64,000 bases of DNA from G963674685 sp963674685 (GCA_963674685.2 CAXXWT010000005.1:248001-312000), one strand, 5' to 3'; shown: positions 53,456 through 62,089, counted from the first letter of the stretch. Numbers and translations: made by a program. The notes: generated by a model not told the origin, from the letters alone.

Positions 53456-53615
53456 GTGTCATGTCACACGTCAACAGTCGCAATCGGCCGCCGATCCATC
53501 CCGGTTGCCGGCGTTATTCGTCGCTCGAATATTCCCGATATGCTTGCTCCTCACGCCTTGGCAACCGGGCGCCTCGTCAACCTTAGGTGCGGACCGACGA
53601 CATGTGACATGACAC
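53456..53615. repeat. 160-bp palindromic element with 17-bp terminal inverted repeats
   Basis: The ends GTGTCATGTCACACGTC and GACATGTGACATGACAC are reverse complements with one mismatch. Nested inside is a perfect ten-base pair CCCGGTTGCC (53500) with GGCAACCGGG (53560), and a small ATCGG-CCG-CCGAT stem. The whole could fold into one long hairpin. No gene lies in 53,289-53,904; besides this element only AT-rich stretches are seen. Confidence 0.72.
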
Positions 53616-53904
53616 TAGGACTTGCATCATTTCAGGAAAACGCGTATTGGAAATATCGATTGGCATCCTGAGCCTTGCTTAAACTCAGGATAAAATGACC
53701 GAACCCTGCGGTATTCAGGGAGATTCATAAGGTTTTTATGGTTCTTGTAGCGTAAAATCCAGCCATCGGGCTTTGAAAAGTCCCGCGCGTCAGGCGTCAA
53801 TTTTCCCATGGCAATGGGAAATGAATGCTTGCGCGAAAGCGTATTTTCCCATCAATTTCAATTTACGGCGCACGTGTGCGCCATAAGCCCCATTGGAGGC
53901 GGCA

Positions 53905-54972
53905 TTGGATACTTTGGAAAAACTCGGCTGGAACGATTCCCGCCGCGAAGAATATGAACTGAATCAAGACAAGGAACTGAAACCCGCGCGCGTGGCGTCG
54001 GCAGTAAGCGGCCGGTATCGCCTGCTCGGACTCGGCCGGCCCGTGTGGGCCGCGGCAAGAGGCAAGTTGCAAGACGCGCAAAACAATCCCGCCGGTCTGC
54101 CCGCCGCAGGCGATTGGGTTCTGGTCCGACCGGAAGGCGAAACGTGCGTGGTGGAAAGAATATTGGAGCGCCGATCCGTTTTTAAAAGGAAGGCCGCGGG
54201 CAGGACTTCACAAACGCAGATACTCGCCGCGAATCTGGACCGCGTGTTCATCACGACATCCGTGGGAAAGGATTTCAATCCACGCAGAATCGAGCGATAT
54301 CTGATGACCGTCTGGGACGGCGGCGCGCAGCCGATCATCCTTCTCAACAAGACCGATATTCACCACGACCGCGCGGCGATTCAAAATGAGCTGGATATCG
54401 TCGCCGTCGGCGTGGAGACGATTTTCATCAGCGCCGAATCCGGCGAGGGATTCGACCGGCTTCTTGATTTTTGCGAAACAGGGAAAACCATCGCGTTCGT
54501 GGGCTCTTCCGGCGTCGGCAAATCCACCATCATCAATCGCCTTCTCGGCCAAAACATGCAGGAGACATCCGAGATTCGCGCAAATGATGAAAGAGGCCGG
54601 CACACCACGGTCCGGCAGGAATTAATCGCAACGCAAACCGGCGCCCTTTTAATCGACACGCCGGGCATACGCGAACTCGGCATCGCCGACGAGGGCGACG
54701 GGCTCGATATGACATTTGCGGATATTTTGGAATATGCGCAAGCCTGCCGGTTCGGCGATTGCCGCCACCAGGGCGAGCCGGGGTGCGCCGTCGCCGAGGC
54801 GATCGAGGAAGGCGAAATATCCCGGGAGCGCGTCGACAGCTATCACCGCCTCCTGCGGGAAATGGAGTACAACGTCCGGCGCAGCAACTATCGCGAAGCC
54901 TCCAATTCCAAAAAACGCTTCAAAAACCTCTCGAAGACCATTCGCGACTATTATCGCATCAAAGAGTCCTGA
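53905..54972 (+). CDS. rsgA: Ribosome small-subunit-dependent GTPase RsgA
   Basis: A 355-residue circularly permuted GTPase: an N-terminal OB-like domain, then G4 NKTD, G1 GSSGVGKSTIINRL and G3 DTPG in permuted order, and a zinc knuckle CRFGDCRHQGEPGC. RsgA checks 30S maturation. I take the TTG with GGAGG five bases upstream; an earlier TTG four codons before lies inside the ribosome site. Full-length and intact. Confidence 0.95.
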   Translation: MDTLEKLGWNDSRREEYELNQDKELKPARVASAVSGRYRLLGLGRPVWAAARGKLQDAQNNPAGLPAAGDWVLVRPEGETCVVERILERRSVFKRKAAGRTSQTQILAANLDRVFITTSVGKDFNPRRIERYLMTVWDGGAQPIILLNKTDIHHDRAAIQNELDIVAVGVETIFISAESGEGFDRLLDFCETGKTIAFVGSSGVGKSTIINRLLGQNMQETSEIRANDERGRHTTVRQELIATQTGALLIDTPGIRELGIADEGDGLDMTFADILEYAQACRFGDCRHQGEPGCAVAEAIEEGEISRERVDSYHRLLREMEYNVRRSNYREASNSKKRFKNLSKTIRDYYRIKES

Positions 54973-55061
54973 CAAATCGATCCTAAGTCGCGGCAGGCGC
55001 ATTGACAACGCGCGCGCCGCGGCCTATTTCAATCGAAAATCCGCCTTCAAGGAGGATCCTT

Positions 55062-56012
55062 ATCCAACTCAACTGGCAGCTTGCATCATCGATTTTCATT
55101 CTTCTGGGTATCGTTCTGATCGCTCAGATCATGAAGCGCACGAGAATCCTCAATACGGAACACGGCGAAGTTCTCGCAAAGCTTGTTTTGAACATCACCT
55201 TACCCGCTCTGATATTTCATTCCCTTTATCACGCCAAAATCACACCGGGTTACTTCGGCCTCGTGGGAATCACGATCGCAACGTGTCTGATTTGCCTGGG
55301 AATCGCATGGGCGACGGGAAAAGTGATGAAACTCAGCCGACCGCATATGGGGGCGCTGCTGCTGACCGCCGCCTTCGGCAGTTCGGGTTTGATCGGATAC
55401 GTGGTGATAGCGCAAACCTACCCCGGCAACAGCGAAGCTTTGGCCATTGCCGCGATGATTTCCGAAGTGGCGGTGGCGCCTTTGGTATTCACCGTCGGGG
55501 TTATGATCGCCATGCATTACGGAGACGCCGACAATAAAAAAACCGGCGTTTTGCAAAGCGCATGGAATTTCGCGCGGTCTCCGATATTCATCGCTTTAAC
55601 GGCGGGATTATTGTGTTCTTTTGCGGGCGCGCCAAAACCGACGGGGCTCATGAAAACCGTTTTCAGCGGCCTCGATACCGTCGCAAACGCCAACACGTTT
55701 CTTGCCGCGATGATCGTCGGGTTGCTTTTAAGTTTTCAAAACTTCAAATCCGCCGCGAAAGTCGCCTTTGCGGCCAGCGTGATCAAGCTGATTGCCCAAC
55801 CGATAATTGCATGGCTCCCCTTACAGATCATGGCGTTCCCGCCTCTGGAGCAGGAGATCCTGATCATCGAGTCGGCCATGCCAGCCATGACCTTGTCCGT
55901 GGTTTTCGCGAAAGTTTATGGATGCGACACGCAAAGCACGTCAATTGCGCTGCTGGCGACGAATATCTTTTCGATATTCACGCTCATCGGCGTTTCGTCG
56001 ATACTGGTTTAA
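55062..56012 (+). CDS. AEC-family (auxin efflux carrier type) transporter, apparent ATC start
   Basis: A 316-residue membrane protein with about ten helices in two halves: ILLGIVLIAQIMKRTRILN, KLVLNITLPALIFHSLYHA, LLLTAAFGSSGLIGYVVIA, then ESAMPAMTLSVVFAKVYGCD, the second half's signature. Members export organic acids or amino acids. GGAGG at 55,051-55,055 is six bases from an ATC codon in frame, and no ATG, GTG or TTG follows soon; the first canonical start, TTG at 55,002, lies before the ribosome site and would add 20 residues of low quality. Start call is therefore tentative. Monocistronic. Confidence 0.85.
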   Translation: MQLNWQLASSIFILLGIVLIAQIMKRTRILNTEHGEVLAKLVLNITLPALIFHSLYHAKITPGYFGLVGITIATCLICLGIAWATGKVMKLSRPHMGALLLTAAFGSSGLIGYVVIAQTYPGNSEALAIAAMISEVAVAPLVFTVGVMIAMHYGDADNKKTGVLQSAWNFARSPIFIALTAGLLCSFAGAPKPTGLMKTVFSGLDTVANANTFLAAMIVGLLLSFQNFKSAAKVAFAASVIKLIAQPIIAWLPLQIMAFPPLEQEILIIESAMPAMTLSVVFAKVYGCDTQSTSIALLATNIFSIFTLIGVSSILV

Positions 56013-56197
56013 TTCTCCATCCCGCCCGCTCGCCGATAAGGGCCGATAAAATCAATCGGTTGATTTTTAGGCGCCGTTCAGGCCCGGGCCTGCGTCTTCA
56101 GTGCAACCGAGGCAAGTGGCGTCATTGCAGACGGCGTTCAGGCAAGCATCCACGACTCCGCAAGAACCGCCGGTCTCGGTGGCGGCGCTTCCGCGAA

Positions 56198-56734
56198 TCA
56201 GACTGCGTCGTCATCGCCGGTGTCGTCATCGGCATCATCGTCCACATCATCATTCACGTCATCGACATCGTCATTCACGTCGTCGTCCACATCATCGTTG
56301 ACGTCGTCGTCGCCGGTGTCATCGTCGCCGGTGTCATCGTCGCCGGTATCATCGTCGCCCGTGTCGTCGTCGCCGGTGTCGTCGTCGCCCGTGTCGTCGT
56401 CAACATCGTCATCGCTCTCGACCCACCAGTCCGGCGCACACGAATCGCAGGCGTCGGTGTCGCACGTGATGCAGCCGATGACATTTGGCCCATCATGATC
56501 GCTGCACTCCTCCGCCACGTCCTGCGTGGATCCTTCTTCTTCGGTTATGTCGCCCGGCTCGCTTGTCCAGACCAATTCGCCGTCTTCGCATATGCCGAAG
56601 CAGCAGGTCCAGATACTGACGCCGTCGCTGTCGTCGTCATCGTCATCGTCATCGCCGCATGAAAGGATCGCGGCGCACATGACGCAGACACAAACAACCA
56701 GAAGCGCCGCCAGGTAGTAAATATTCGCTTTCAT
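56198..56734 (-). CDS. Lipoprotein with Asp-rich (DDDTG)n tail
   Basis: The 178-residue protein starts at ATG after AGGAG. The lipobox is AAILSC, followed by GDDDDDDDD. A Cys-rich segment (IWTCCFGICEDGELVWTSE and CITCDTDACDSCAPDWW) follows. The last ~70 residues are runs of DDDTG repeats, at DNA level a ~15-base microsatellite repeated about seven times. It may bind calcium or shape the surface. Function unknown. Confidence 0.78.
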   Translation of the reverse strand: MKANIYYLAALLVVCVCVMCAAILSCGDDDDDDDDSDGVSIWTCCFGICEDGELVWTSEPGDITEEEGSTQDVAEECSDHDGPNVIGCITCDTDACDSCAPDWWVESDDDVDDDTGDDDTGDDDTGDDDTGDDDTGDDDTGDDDVNDDVDDDVNDDVDDVNDDVDDDADDDTGDDDAV

Positions 56735-56879
56735 CCTTTCACTCCTTTTATGAATAGTTTGATAATAGTTATCATTCTCCCGGTGCGATTTCAATGCCTA
56801 CGGTCGTTGCAACCTTCCCATCATTGACTAAACGTAACACGATATTTATATTCGTAACACTTGATTGGAGGCTAAAAAT

Positions 56880-57497
56880 ATGCTTGTCCCTATTGAATTG
56901 AACATCCTCGCCCGTAAAAGAGGCTATTTGAGCCCCGAACTCGCCCTCGGTTGGCGGGTCGGCGGCTACGCCAGAGAGTTTTTCGGAAATCTCGAAGACA
57001 TTCGGATCGCCGTCGCCGACAATGACGACGCGAAGTTGGGCCTGGAGCTTATGTGCCGCAAACTCCAGTTCGCCTTCCCGCCCGTATTATCGAAAAAGCC
57101 CGGAGACTGGGACTTTCTCATCTGCCATGACGCCACCGGAACGGTTTTGGAAATTCGCACCCTTGCTGAAAAAGTCAACCTTCCGAATTCGGCTCTTGGC
57201 CTGGAAAGAAATTTTAATCACGAGAATTTCGGTTGCCGGAATTCCTCGGTGGAACGCTACAGGATCGCCCTGGATTCTCTGATTCTGGATATTTTGAATA
57301 CCCCCCTTGAAAATTACTGCCGGATCATTGAAAAGCGTTACAGAATTCTCGGTCCCGGCCATGACGGCGATCCGCTGAAGCTCCGGTGCCGGCGTTGCAC
57401 TCAAATATTTCCGCGCCGAAAGCTCGTGGAAATCAGCGGCGTCATCTGCTGCATCGACTGCTCGGGACTGGAAAAATCCTGGTTTGAATGGAATTGA
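56880..57497 (+). CDS. FmdE-like protein with C-terminal zinc ribbon
   Basis: A 205-residue protein starting at ATG eight bases after GGAGG. Its first ~60 residues, RGYLSPELALGWRVGGYARE and AVADNDDAKLGLELMCRKLQ, resemble the FmdE/formylmethanofuran dehydrogenase subunit E fold (GHxxPxxALGxR, then ENDxxxxDAIQ). The conserved Cys/His of FmdE is partly replaced. The C-terminus has a four-Cys ribbon, CRRC...CCIDC. FmdE-like proteins in bacteria have uncertain roles, often with metal or corrinoid enzymes. The next gene, an Asp-rich lipoprotein, follows after twelve bases. Confidence 0.55.
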   Translation: MLVPIELNILARKRGYLSPELALGWRVGGYAREFFGNLEDIRIAVADNDDAKLGLELMCRKLQFAFPPVLSKKPGDWDFLICHDATGTVLEIRTLAEKVNLPNSALGLERNFNHENFGCRNSSVERYRIALDSLILDILNTPLENYCRIIEKRYRILGPGHDGDPLKLRCRRCTQIFPRRKLVEISGVICCIDCSGLEKSWFEWN

Positions 57498-57509
57498 TGG
57501 GAGATTTTT

Positions 57510-58169
57510 ATGAAAACCATTTGCGCGTATTTTTTATTCTTTATGCTGATGGCCCTGCTGTCCTTTGCCTGCGGCGACGACGATGACGATGATAACGACG
57601 CCTCCGACGGCGATGACGACAATCACTCCGACGACGACACGGATGATGACGACGATTCGCAAAACCTCAATCCCGTCACCGATGAAGGCGATCCGGCCGG
57701 AGATTCCAACGACGAGGAAGTGGATATTATTCAGCTCTGGTATTTCGTGGATTCAGGCGTCCTGGCAATGGATCTGGAGTTTTTGAATCCATTCGATCCT
57801 GGCAAGGCCTATATCGAAGTCTTTCTGTTTCATCCCGACGCCGATTTCGTCAGCCATACGGTTATGCTCAAAGAAGGGGAAATCTACTGGTGGGACTGCG
57901 ATTGTTCCAGTGCGACCAAACATTCCGGCTGTCATTGGGGAACCGCGGATGCGCCCGACTCGCTGACCGTCAATCTTGAGGAAGCCGGCCATTTCCGATT
58001 TTCCGTCAATGTCGAGGATTTGGAATTCGGCGACGCCCAGGTGATTTTAACCGGCGCCGGCGTCGCCTCTCATACCGTCTCTTCTTCCGTCTTCTACGCC
58101 GATCGATATCCCGACGAACTGAATCTGGGATCAACCGAAATAACGGGGCTGGCGGAAATCTCGTTATAG
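57510..58169 (+). CDS. Lipoprotein with Asp-rich N-terminal segment
   Basis: A 219-residue protein. The signal peptide ends LSFAC, with DDDDDDNDASDGDDD directly after the Cys, then further acidic runs. The C-terminal ~150 residues look like a beta-sandwich: IIQLWYFVDSGVLAMDLEF, KAYIEVFLFHPDADF, EIYWWDCDCSSATKH. No domain recognised. The acidic stretch right after the lipid site is unusual as a tether. It follows the FmdE-like gene closely, same strand. Confidence 0.75.
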   Translation: MKTICAYFLFFMLMALLSFACGDDDDDDNDASDGDDDNHSDDDTDDDDDSQNLNPVTDEGDPAGDSNDEEVDIIQLWYFVDSGVLAMDLEFLNPFDPGKAYIEVFLFHPDADFVSHTVMLKEGEIYWWDCDCSSATKHSGCHWGTADAPDSLTVNLEEAGHFRFSVNVEDLEFGDAQVILTGAGVASHTVSSSVFYADRYPDELNLGSTEITGLAEISL

Positions 58170-58227
58170 CAAGGCATGGCATCGAGAGAGGATGCGCCCG
58201 CAAGTATCTGGTCAAACTCATTATTTT

Positions 58228-58236
58228 TGGTATATC
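58228..58236 (+). promoter_or_regulatory. Possible extended -10 (TGGTATATC)
   Basis: TGG precedes TATATC about 196 bases before the double-cubane protein start. The -35 (TGGTCA at 16 bases) is weak. The same TGG-TATA motif precedes two other genes in this window. Low confidence. Confidence 0.35.
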
Positions 58237-58274
58237 ATCCGCAAAGTTCGTTTCACTCATCAAGGTTTGGGACA

Positions 58275-58310
58275 ATGAACAAAGACCAAAGGAAATTCCT
58301 AACTCACTGA
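58275..58310 (+). CDS. Possible leader peptide MNKDQRKFLTH
   Basis: An 11-codon frame starts at ATG, with AAGG nine bases upstream, and ends two bases before the first hairpin. No run of one amino acid was seen. It could be a leader peptide for attenuation or chance; too short for family support. Confidence 0.3.
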   Translation: MNKDQRKFLTH

Positions 58311-58311
58311 G

Positions 58312-58415
58312 GCGTTTTGCGTAAGGCCGGGCGGCCTTATCAAACGCTGCCACGCCGGATCCCTGCCCGCCTATAGCCTCCTGCGCTTTCGGCGGCCGCA
58401 AGGGAGCCGCCGAAA
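58312..58415 (+). promoter_or_regulatory. Two-hairpin leader of the double-cubane protein gene
   Basis: Stem one nests GCGTTTTG with CAAACGC around TAAGGCC-GGGC-GGCCTTA (58312-58347). Stem two pairs TTTCGGCGGC (58387) with GCCGCCGAAA (58406) over ten bases, and ends six bases before GGAGG. The layout resembles an attenuator or translational riboswitch; no named class was recognised. Confidence 0.5.
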
Positions 58416-58431
58416 ACTATGGAGGTGCATT

Positions 58432-59715
58432 TTGACGACAGATTACCGACCTATGTGGAAAAGCCTCGGGCTTGATCTCGAAGCTCACGACGCGCTGCTG
58501 GGCGTACTCGGACAAGGCTACCAGGATGTCTTTCTTACGCAGGCAAACCGTCCCGAGGGCATGCAGTATTTCGACTTCGTGATGAGCGAAGTGCACGGCC
58601 TGCGCATCAAGGAACTGATGGACGCCAAGGCCGAAGGGCGCAAGGTCATCGGCAGTTTTTGCGTCTTCGTTCCCGAGGAAATCGTCCTGGCCGTAGACGG
58701 CATTCTCGTGGGCCTTTGCGCCGGAGCGGAATTCGCTCCCGATCTGGCGGAAACCATGGTGCCGCGCAACACCTGCGCTTTGATCAAGGGCGCCTTCGGC
58801 TTTGCTCTGGGCAAGGTCTGCCCCTACCTGAAAGCCGCGGATCTGATCGTCGGCGAAAACACGTGCGACGGCAAAAAGAAGTCCTATGAAACTTTCAAAG
58901 ACCTGGTCAACGACTTTCACGCCATGGACATGCCGCAGACCAAAAGCGCCGAGGGCCGTGAGTTGCTGAAGGCCGAGTACATGCGTTTCGTCAAGCGTAT
59001 GGAGGATTTAAGCGGTAAGAAAATTACACCCGAGGATCTGCTTCGCGGCATGAAAACCGTCAACGCAAAACGATCCGCCATGCACCGGCTGGCGAAACTG
59101 CGGGCCGCGTCGCCGTCGCCCATTTCGGGATTGGACGCCCTTTTGGCGAATCAGGTGTATTTTTACGACAATCCGGAGCGATTCACCGACTCGGTCAACA
59201 AAATATGCGACGAACTGGAAGCGCGTATCACTAAAGGCGAAGGCGTTGCGGAAAAGCGCGCCCTTCGCATCGTGATGTCCGGCTGCCCCATGGCGGTTCC
59301 GAACTGGAAGGTTCCGGCCGTCGTGGAAAAAAGCGGCGCGGTGATCGTCGGCGAGGAATCGTGCGTGGGCGAAAGAGGCGTGCAAAACCTCGTGGATGAG
59401 AACGGCGAAAGTTTCAATGAGATGATGGACGCCATCGTCGACCGTTACATGCAGATCGATTGCGCGATCTTTACGCCCAATCCTTCCCGGCTGTTAAACA
59501 TCAAACGGATGGTCAAAGCGTATAAAGCCGACGGCGTCATTCATTACAACCTGCAGTTTTGCGGACCCTATCAGATGGAAAGCGGGTCCGTGGAAAAGGC
59601 GCTGAAAGAAAGTGGAATCCCGGTGCTGCGTATCGACACGGATTACAGCGCGCAGGACGCCGAACAGATCAGAACCCGGGTCGAGGCCTTCATCGAACAG
59701 ATCCAAGGATCGTGA
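58432..59715 (+). CDS. 2-Hydroxyacyl-CoA dehydratase / double-cubane cluster family protein
   Basis: A 427-residue protein starting at TTG six bases after GGAGG. It has Cys-rich blocks typical of this group: SFCVFVPEEIVLA (C77), RNTCALIKG (C115), GKVCPYL (C130), GENTCDGKKKSY (C145), SGCPMAVPNWKVP, EESCVGERG and NLQFCGPYQMES. Members include the benzoyl-CoA/2-hydroxyglutaryl-CoA systems and the double-cubane cluster protein that reduces small molecules such as acetylene with an ATP-driven activase. The activase (HgdC-like) is not in this window. Followed by a DsrE-like gene. Electron acceptor unknown. Confidence 0.85.
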   Translation: MTTDYRPMWKSLGLDLEAHDALLGVLGQGYQDVFLTQANRPEGMQYFDFVMSEVHGLRIKELMDAKAEGRKVIGSFCVFVPEEIVLAVDGILVGLCAGAEFAPDLAETMVPRNTCALIKGAFGFALGKVCPYLKAADLIVGENTCDGKKKSYETFKDLVNDFHAMDMPQTKSAEGRELLKAEYMRFVKRMEDLSGKKITPEDLLRGMKTVNAKRSAMHRLAKLRAASPSPISGLDALLANQVYFYDNPERFTDSVNKICDELEARITKGEGVAEKRALRIVMSGCPMAVPNWKVPAVVEKSGAVIVGEESCVGERGVQNLVDENGESFNEMMDAIVDRYMQIDCAIFTPNPSRLLNIKRMVKAYKADGVIHYNLQFCGPYQMESGSVEKALKESGIPVLRIDTDYSAQDAEQIRTRVEAFIEQIQGS

Positions 59716-59731
59716 GCACAAGGAGAGCACA

Positions 59732-60085
59732 ATGAAATCATTGCTTTTTATCTGCAACACCGCGCCCTTCGACGGCGAACGAGTTTATAATGCTCTGCGC
59801 CTCGCCCTGCAGGCGCCCAAGCAGGAAGACGTGAACGTAAAGATATTCTTGCAGTCCGAGGCGGTCTATGCGGCGATCAAAGGCCAGAATCCGCCGCATC
59901 TCAAGTACAAGATGGATGAGATGCTTACAAAACTCGTCGAAGCCGGCGCCGAGATCGGCCTTTGCGGCGTGTGCATGGATACGCGCAGCCTAACCGAGGA
60001 CATGGTGATTGACGGCGTAAAGCGAAGCACCATGGCCGAACTTGCCGACTGGACATTAAACTCCGACAAGGTGCTGGTGTTTTAG
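59732..60085 (+). CDS. DsrE/DsrF-like sulfur-relay family protein
   Basis: A 117-residue alpha/beta protein: SLLFICNTAPFDGERVYNAL, VNVKIFLQSEAVYAAI, and the C-terminal Cys in AGAEIGLCGVCMDTRSL. DsrE-type proteins carry sulfur on that Cys or act in redox complexes. It follows the double-cubane protein gene by 16 bases with AAGGAGAG upstream, so they form an operon. Its exact role is unknown; it may pass sulfur or sense redox state for that enzyme. Confidence 0.82.
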   Translation: MKSLLFICNTAPFDGERVYNALRLALQAPKQEDVNVKIFLQSEAVYAAIKGQNPPHLKYKMDEMLTKLVEAGAEIGLCGVCMDTRSLTEDMVIDGVKRSTMAELADWTLNSDKVLVF

Positions 60086-60092
60086 ACGGATA

Positions 60093-61649
60093 TCACCCCG
60101 GCGGGATGCGCGTCATGTATTTGCGCCAGCCGAGTGTGTCCAGGTCTTGCAGGGCTTTGTTGATGAATTCGTAATTGCCGCAGCACGAGCAGTCGGGCCC
60201 CAGAAGGGGCCCGCCGCATCCGGCTTCGGAAAGGTCCATGTTGTGACGCAGGTCGAACGCTTTGGCCGCCTGGCGCACGCGCCGGTAATGATCGCCGAAC
60301 CAAAGCTCCTTGAAACGCGTTCTCTTGAGCGATCCGAGAATTTTATCGTGGCAGCAAAAAGACGCCAGGCCGTCGCAAAAGCCCCGCGCAAAAAACCAGC
60401 CGGCCGTGCAGCCGGTGCGGCTGTAAAGATCGTGGGACCACTCGCAGGATAAAACATCCTGGCGCTCGTAGGTCTTTTCGCTTTGCTGCAACTGAAAATC
60501 GATATTGGCCACGATTTCCACGCCGTGCTTTTCCGCGGTTATCCTGGCGCGATCCAGGTCGCGCCGGGCAATCTCGAACTGCTCTTTGCTTATCAGCAGT
60601 GATTCCGTGGATGAGCAGGCGTGCATGATCTGGTAACGCACCGAGTCCACACCTACGCAAGCGCAAAGGTCCATGAATTTTTCACATGAATCGAAATTGT
60701 CCGCGTTGATGACCATGGCCGCGATGATGTACGGTAAATTGTTTTTCTTTTTCTTTAAATTCACCAGTTCACGCATGTTTTTCACCATGCGCGAAAAGTC
60801 CTCGGGCCTCCGCGCGGGCTGCATGCGCAGGAAAGTTTTTTCATCCGCGGCGTGCAGGCTCCAATAGAGCATGTGCATGTCGCTGCCGACAAAAAGCTTC
60901 GCCTTGTCCGGCGTAATCGCCAGGCCGTTTGAAAAAAGCGTAAGCTTCATATCCCTGGCGCAGATGTAGCGGATCATATCGTCGGCGCGCGGGTGCGTGA
61001 GCGGTTCGCCCTCGCCGTTAAACAGGATGTCCTCTCGGCAGCCGATTTCATGAAGATCGTCCACGAGGGCGGTGAACTCGTCCCAGTCCCGCCGGCCGCT
61101 TTTCCAGCCTTCGGTGAATCGCCTGCCATGCATGGGTTTTTTCGGTTCGATAAGAAGCGGGGAATGCAAACCGCAGAAAGTGCAGTTCGTGTTGCAGGTG
61201 TTGGCGACGTCCAGGTGAAAGGTGTGCGGCCCGATAAAAACCTCGTCGGATAAAACGCCCAGCAGGCGCAGCAGATTCGGCCGGGTCTCGGCGTTTGCCC
61301 GCGCGTCGAAGTCGCCCAGCACCTGCCGCAGATCCGCGTCGATTTTATCCAAGGCCAGTCCTGCGTCTCCAAGGGCAGCGCGCAGGTTTGCCATATGAGC
61401 TTCAAGCCCGGGCAGCAGTTTCGCTTCGCCCGCGACCATAAAATGCGGCAACTCGCCAAGCCGCCGGCCGCGAATGGCGGCGGCGAAACGCAATAACTCC
61501 GGCAGCCTGTGAAAGGTGTGCAGGGCCACGGGAATGCGAACGTCCACGCCGCCGCGCACGGCGTCGAGAACCTTGTCGAAACTCCCCGGCCCTTCCGGCG
61601 CCCTGCCCTCGTGCCCCAGACGGCCCGTATCGTAAAGGATCACGCTCAT
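60093..61649 (-). CDS. Radical SAM / SPASM-type protein
   Basis: A 518-residue protein. The first ~140 residues are an extra domain with no match. The radical SAM motif is CNTNCTFC, preceded by FHLDVAN. The ILFNGEGEPLTHP and LFSNGLAITPDKAKL segments follow. The C-terminal Cys cluster (SCEWSHDLY, TGCTAGWFFARGFCDG, CCHDKILG, CSCCGNYEF) looks like a SPASM auxiliary cluster region. Such enzymes often mature peptides or modify small molecules; no peptide substrate is evident, though several Cys-rich lipoproteins lie beside it. Convergent with the DsrE gene, seven bases between stops. Confidence 0.87.
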   Translation of the reverse strand: MSVILYDTGRLGHEGRAPEGPGSFDKVLDAVRGGVDVRIPVALHTFHRLPELLRFAAAIRGRRLGELPHFMVAGEAKLLPGLEAHMANLRAALGDAGLALDKIDADLRQVLGDFDARANAETRPNLLRLLGVLSDEVFIGPHTFHLDVANTCNTNCTFCGLHSPLLIEPKKPMHGRRFTEGWKSGRRDWDEFTALVDDLHEIGCREDILFNGEGEPLTHPRADDMIRYICARDMKLTLFSNGLAITPDKAKLFVGSDMHMLYWSLHAADEKTFLRMQPARRPEDFSRMVKNMRELVNLKKKKNNLPYIIAAMVINADNFDSCEKFMDLCACVGVDSVRYQIMHACSSTESLLISKEQFEIARRDLDRARITAEKHGVEIVANIDFQLQQSEKTYERQDVLSCEWSHDLYSRTGCTAGWFFARGFCDGLASFCCHDKILGSLKRTRFKELWFGDHYRRVRQAAKAFDLRHNMDLSEAGCGGPLLGPDCSCCGNYEFINKALQDLDTLGWRKYMTRIPPG

Positions 61650-61758
61650 GCGCGCATTATCCCCAATAACGCGACGGAATCAAACAAAGACTTTTAAAAT
61701 GCGGGGGATTTGCCTTTCAAATGCTTTATCTTGAAAAAGCTTTGTATGGTCTTCCATG

Positions 61759-61932
61759 CTAACGAACACATCGAACATAACAGTTATTGTCGCACTCGCC
61801 GCCGTATATATTGCCATCGTCGAAGTCGTCGCCGCAGGCGACTGGAATAAGCGCCAGACTCGCCGCAAGCGCAAAATGGAGCGCCAATGCTTTGATTTGT
61901 TTTATAAGGATAGCCGCAGAAGGAATCCCCAT
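61759..61932 (-). pseudogene. Short lipoprotein-like remnant (copy C)
   Basis: A 57-residue frame contains LHFALAASLALIPVACGDDFDDG, the same lipoprotein start as the gene at 62.1-62.5 kb (LFALIAILCLIPAACGDDDD). It ends with CDNNCYVRCVR. No good ribosome site; the original start may have been ATA where ATG is expected. It overlaps copy B in another frame. Confidence 0.45.
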
Positions 61933-62059
61933 GACCATGCGGCTCTTCGTCATCCTCATCGTCGTCGTCATCGTCGTCATCGCCGCAGGCGGCTGGCATG
62001 AGGGCCAGAATTGCCGCAAGAGCAAAGAAGCCCGTCAATGCCAGTAATTGTTTTTTCAG
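61784..62059 (-). pseudogene. Short lipoprotein-like remnant (copy B), CTG start
   Basis: The frame reads LKKQLLALTGFFALAAILAL then MPAACGDDDDDDDD, a good lipoprotein signal, but its first codon is CTG, not ATG. After the acidic run and CGYPYK it runs on into copy C out of frame, ending RRRLRRWQYIRRRVRQ. Probably degenerate, or a CTG-started gene with a spurious tail. Confidence 0.45.
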
Positions 62060-62089
62060 GTGAAACTCAATTATTTTTACGGAATCCTA

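Noticed and set aside
61756..62001. Short plus-strand frame beginning MLTNTSNITVIVALAA
   Set aside because: Antisense to the lipoprotein remnants; the hydrophobic stretch is the mirror of Asp/Gly codons.
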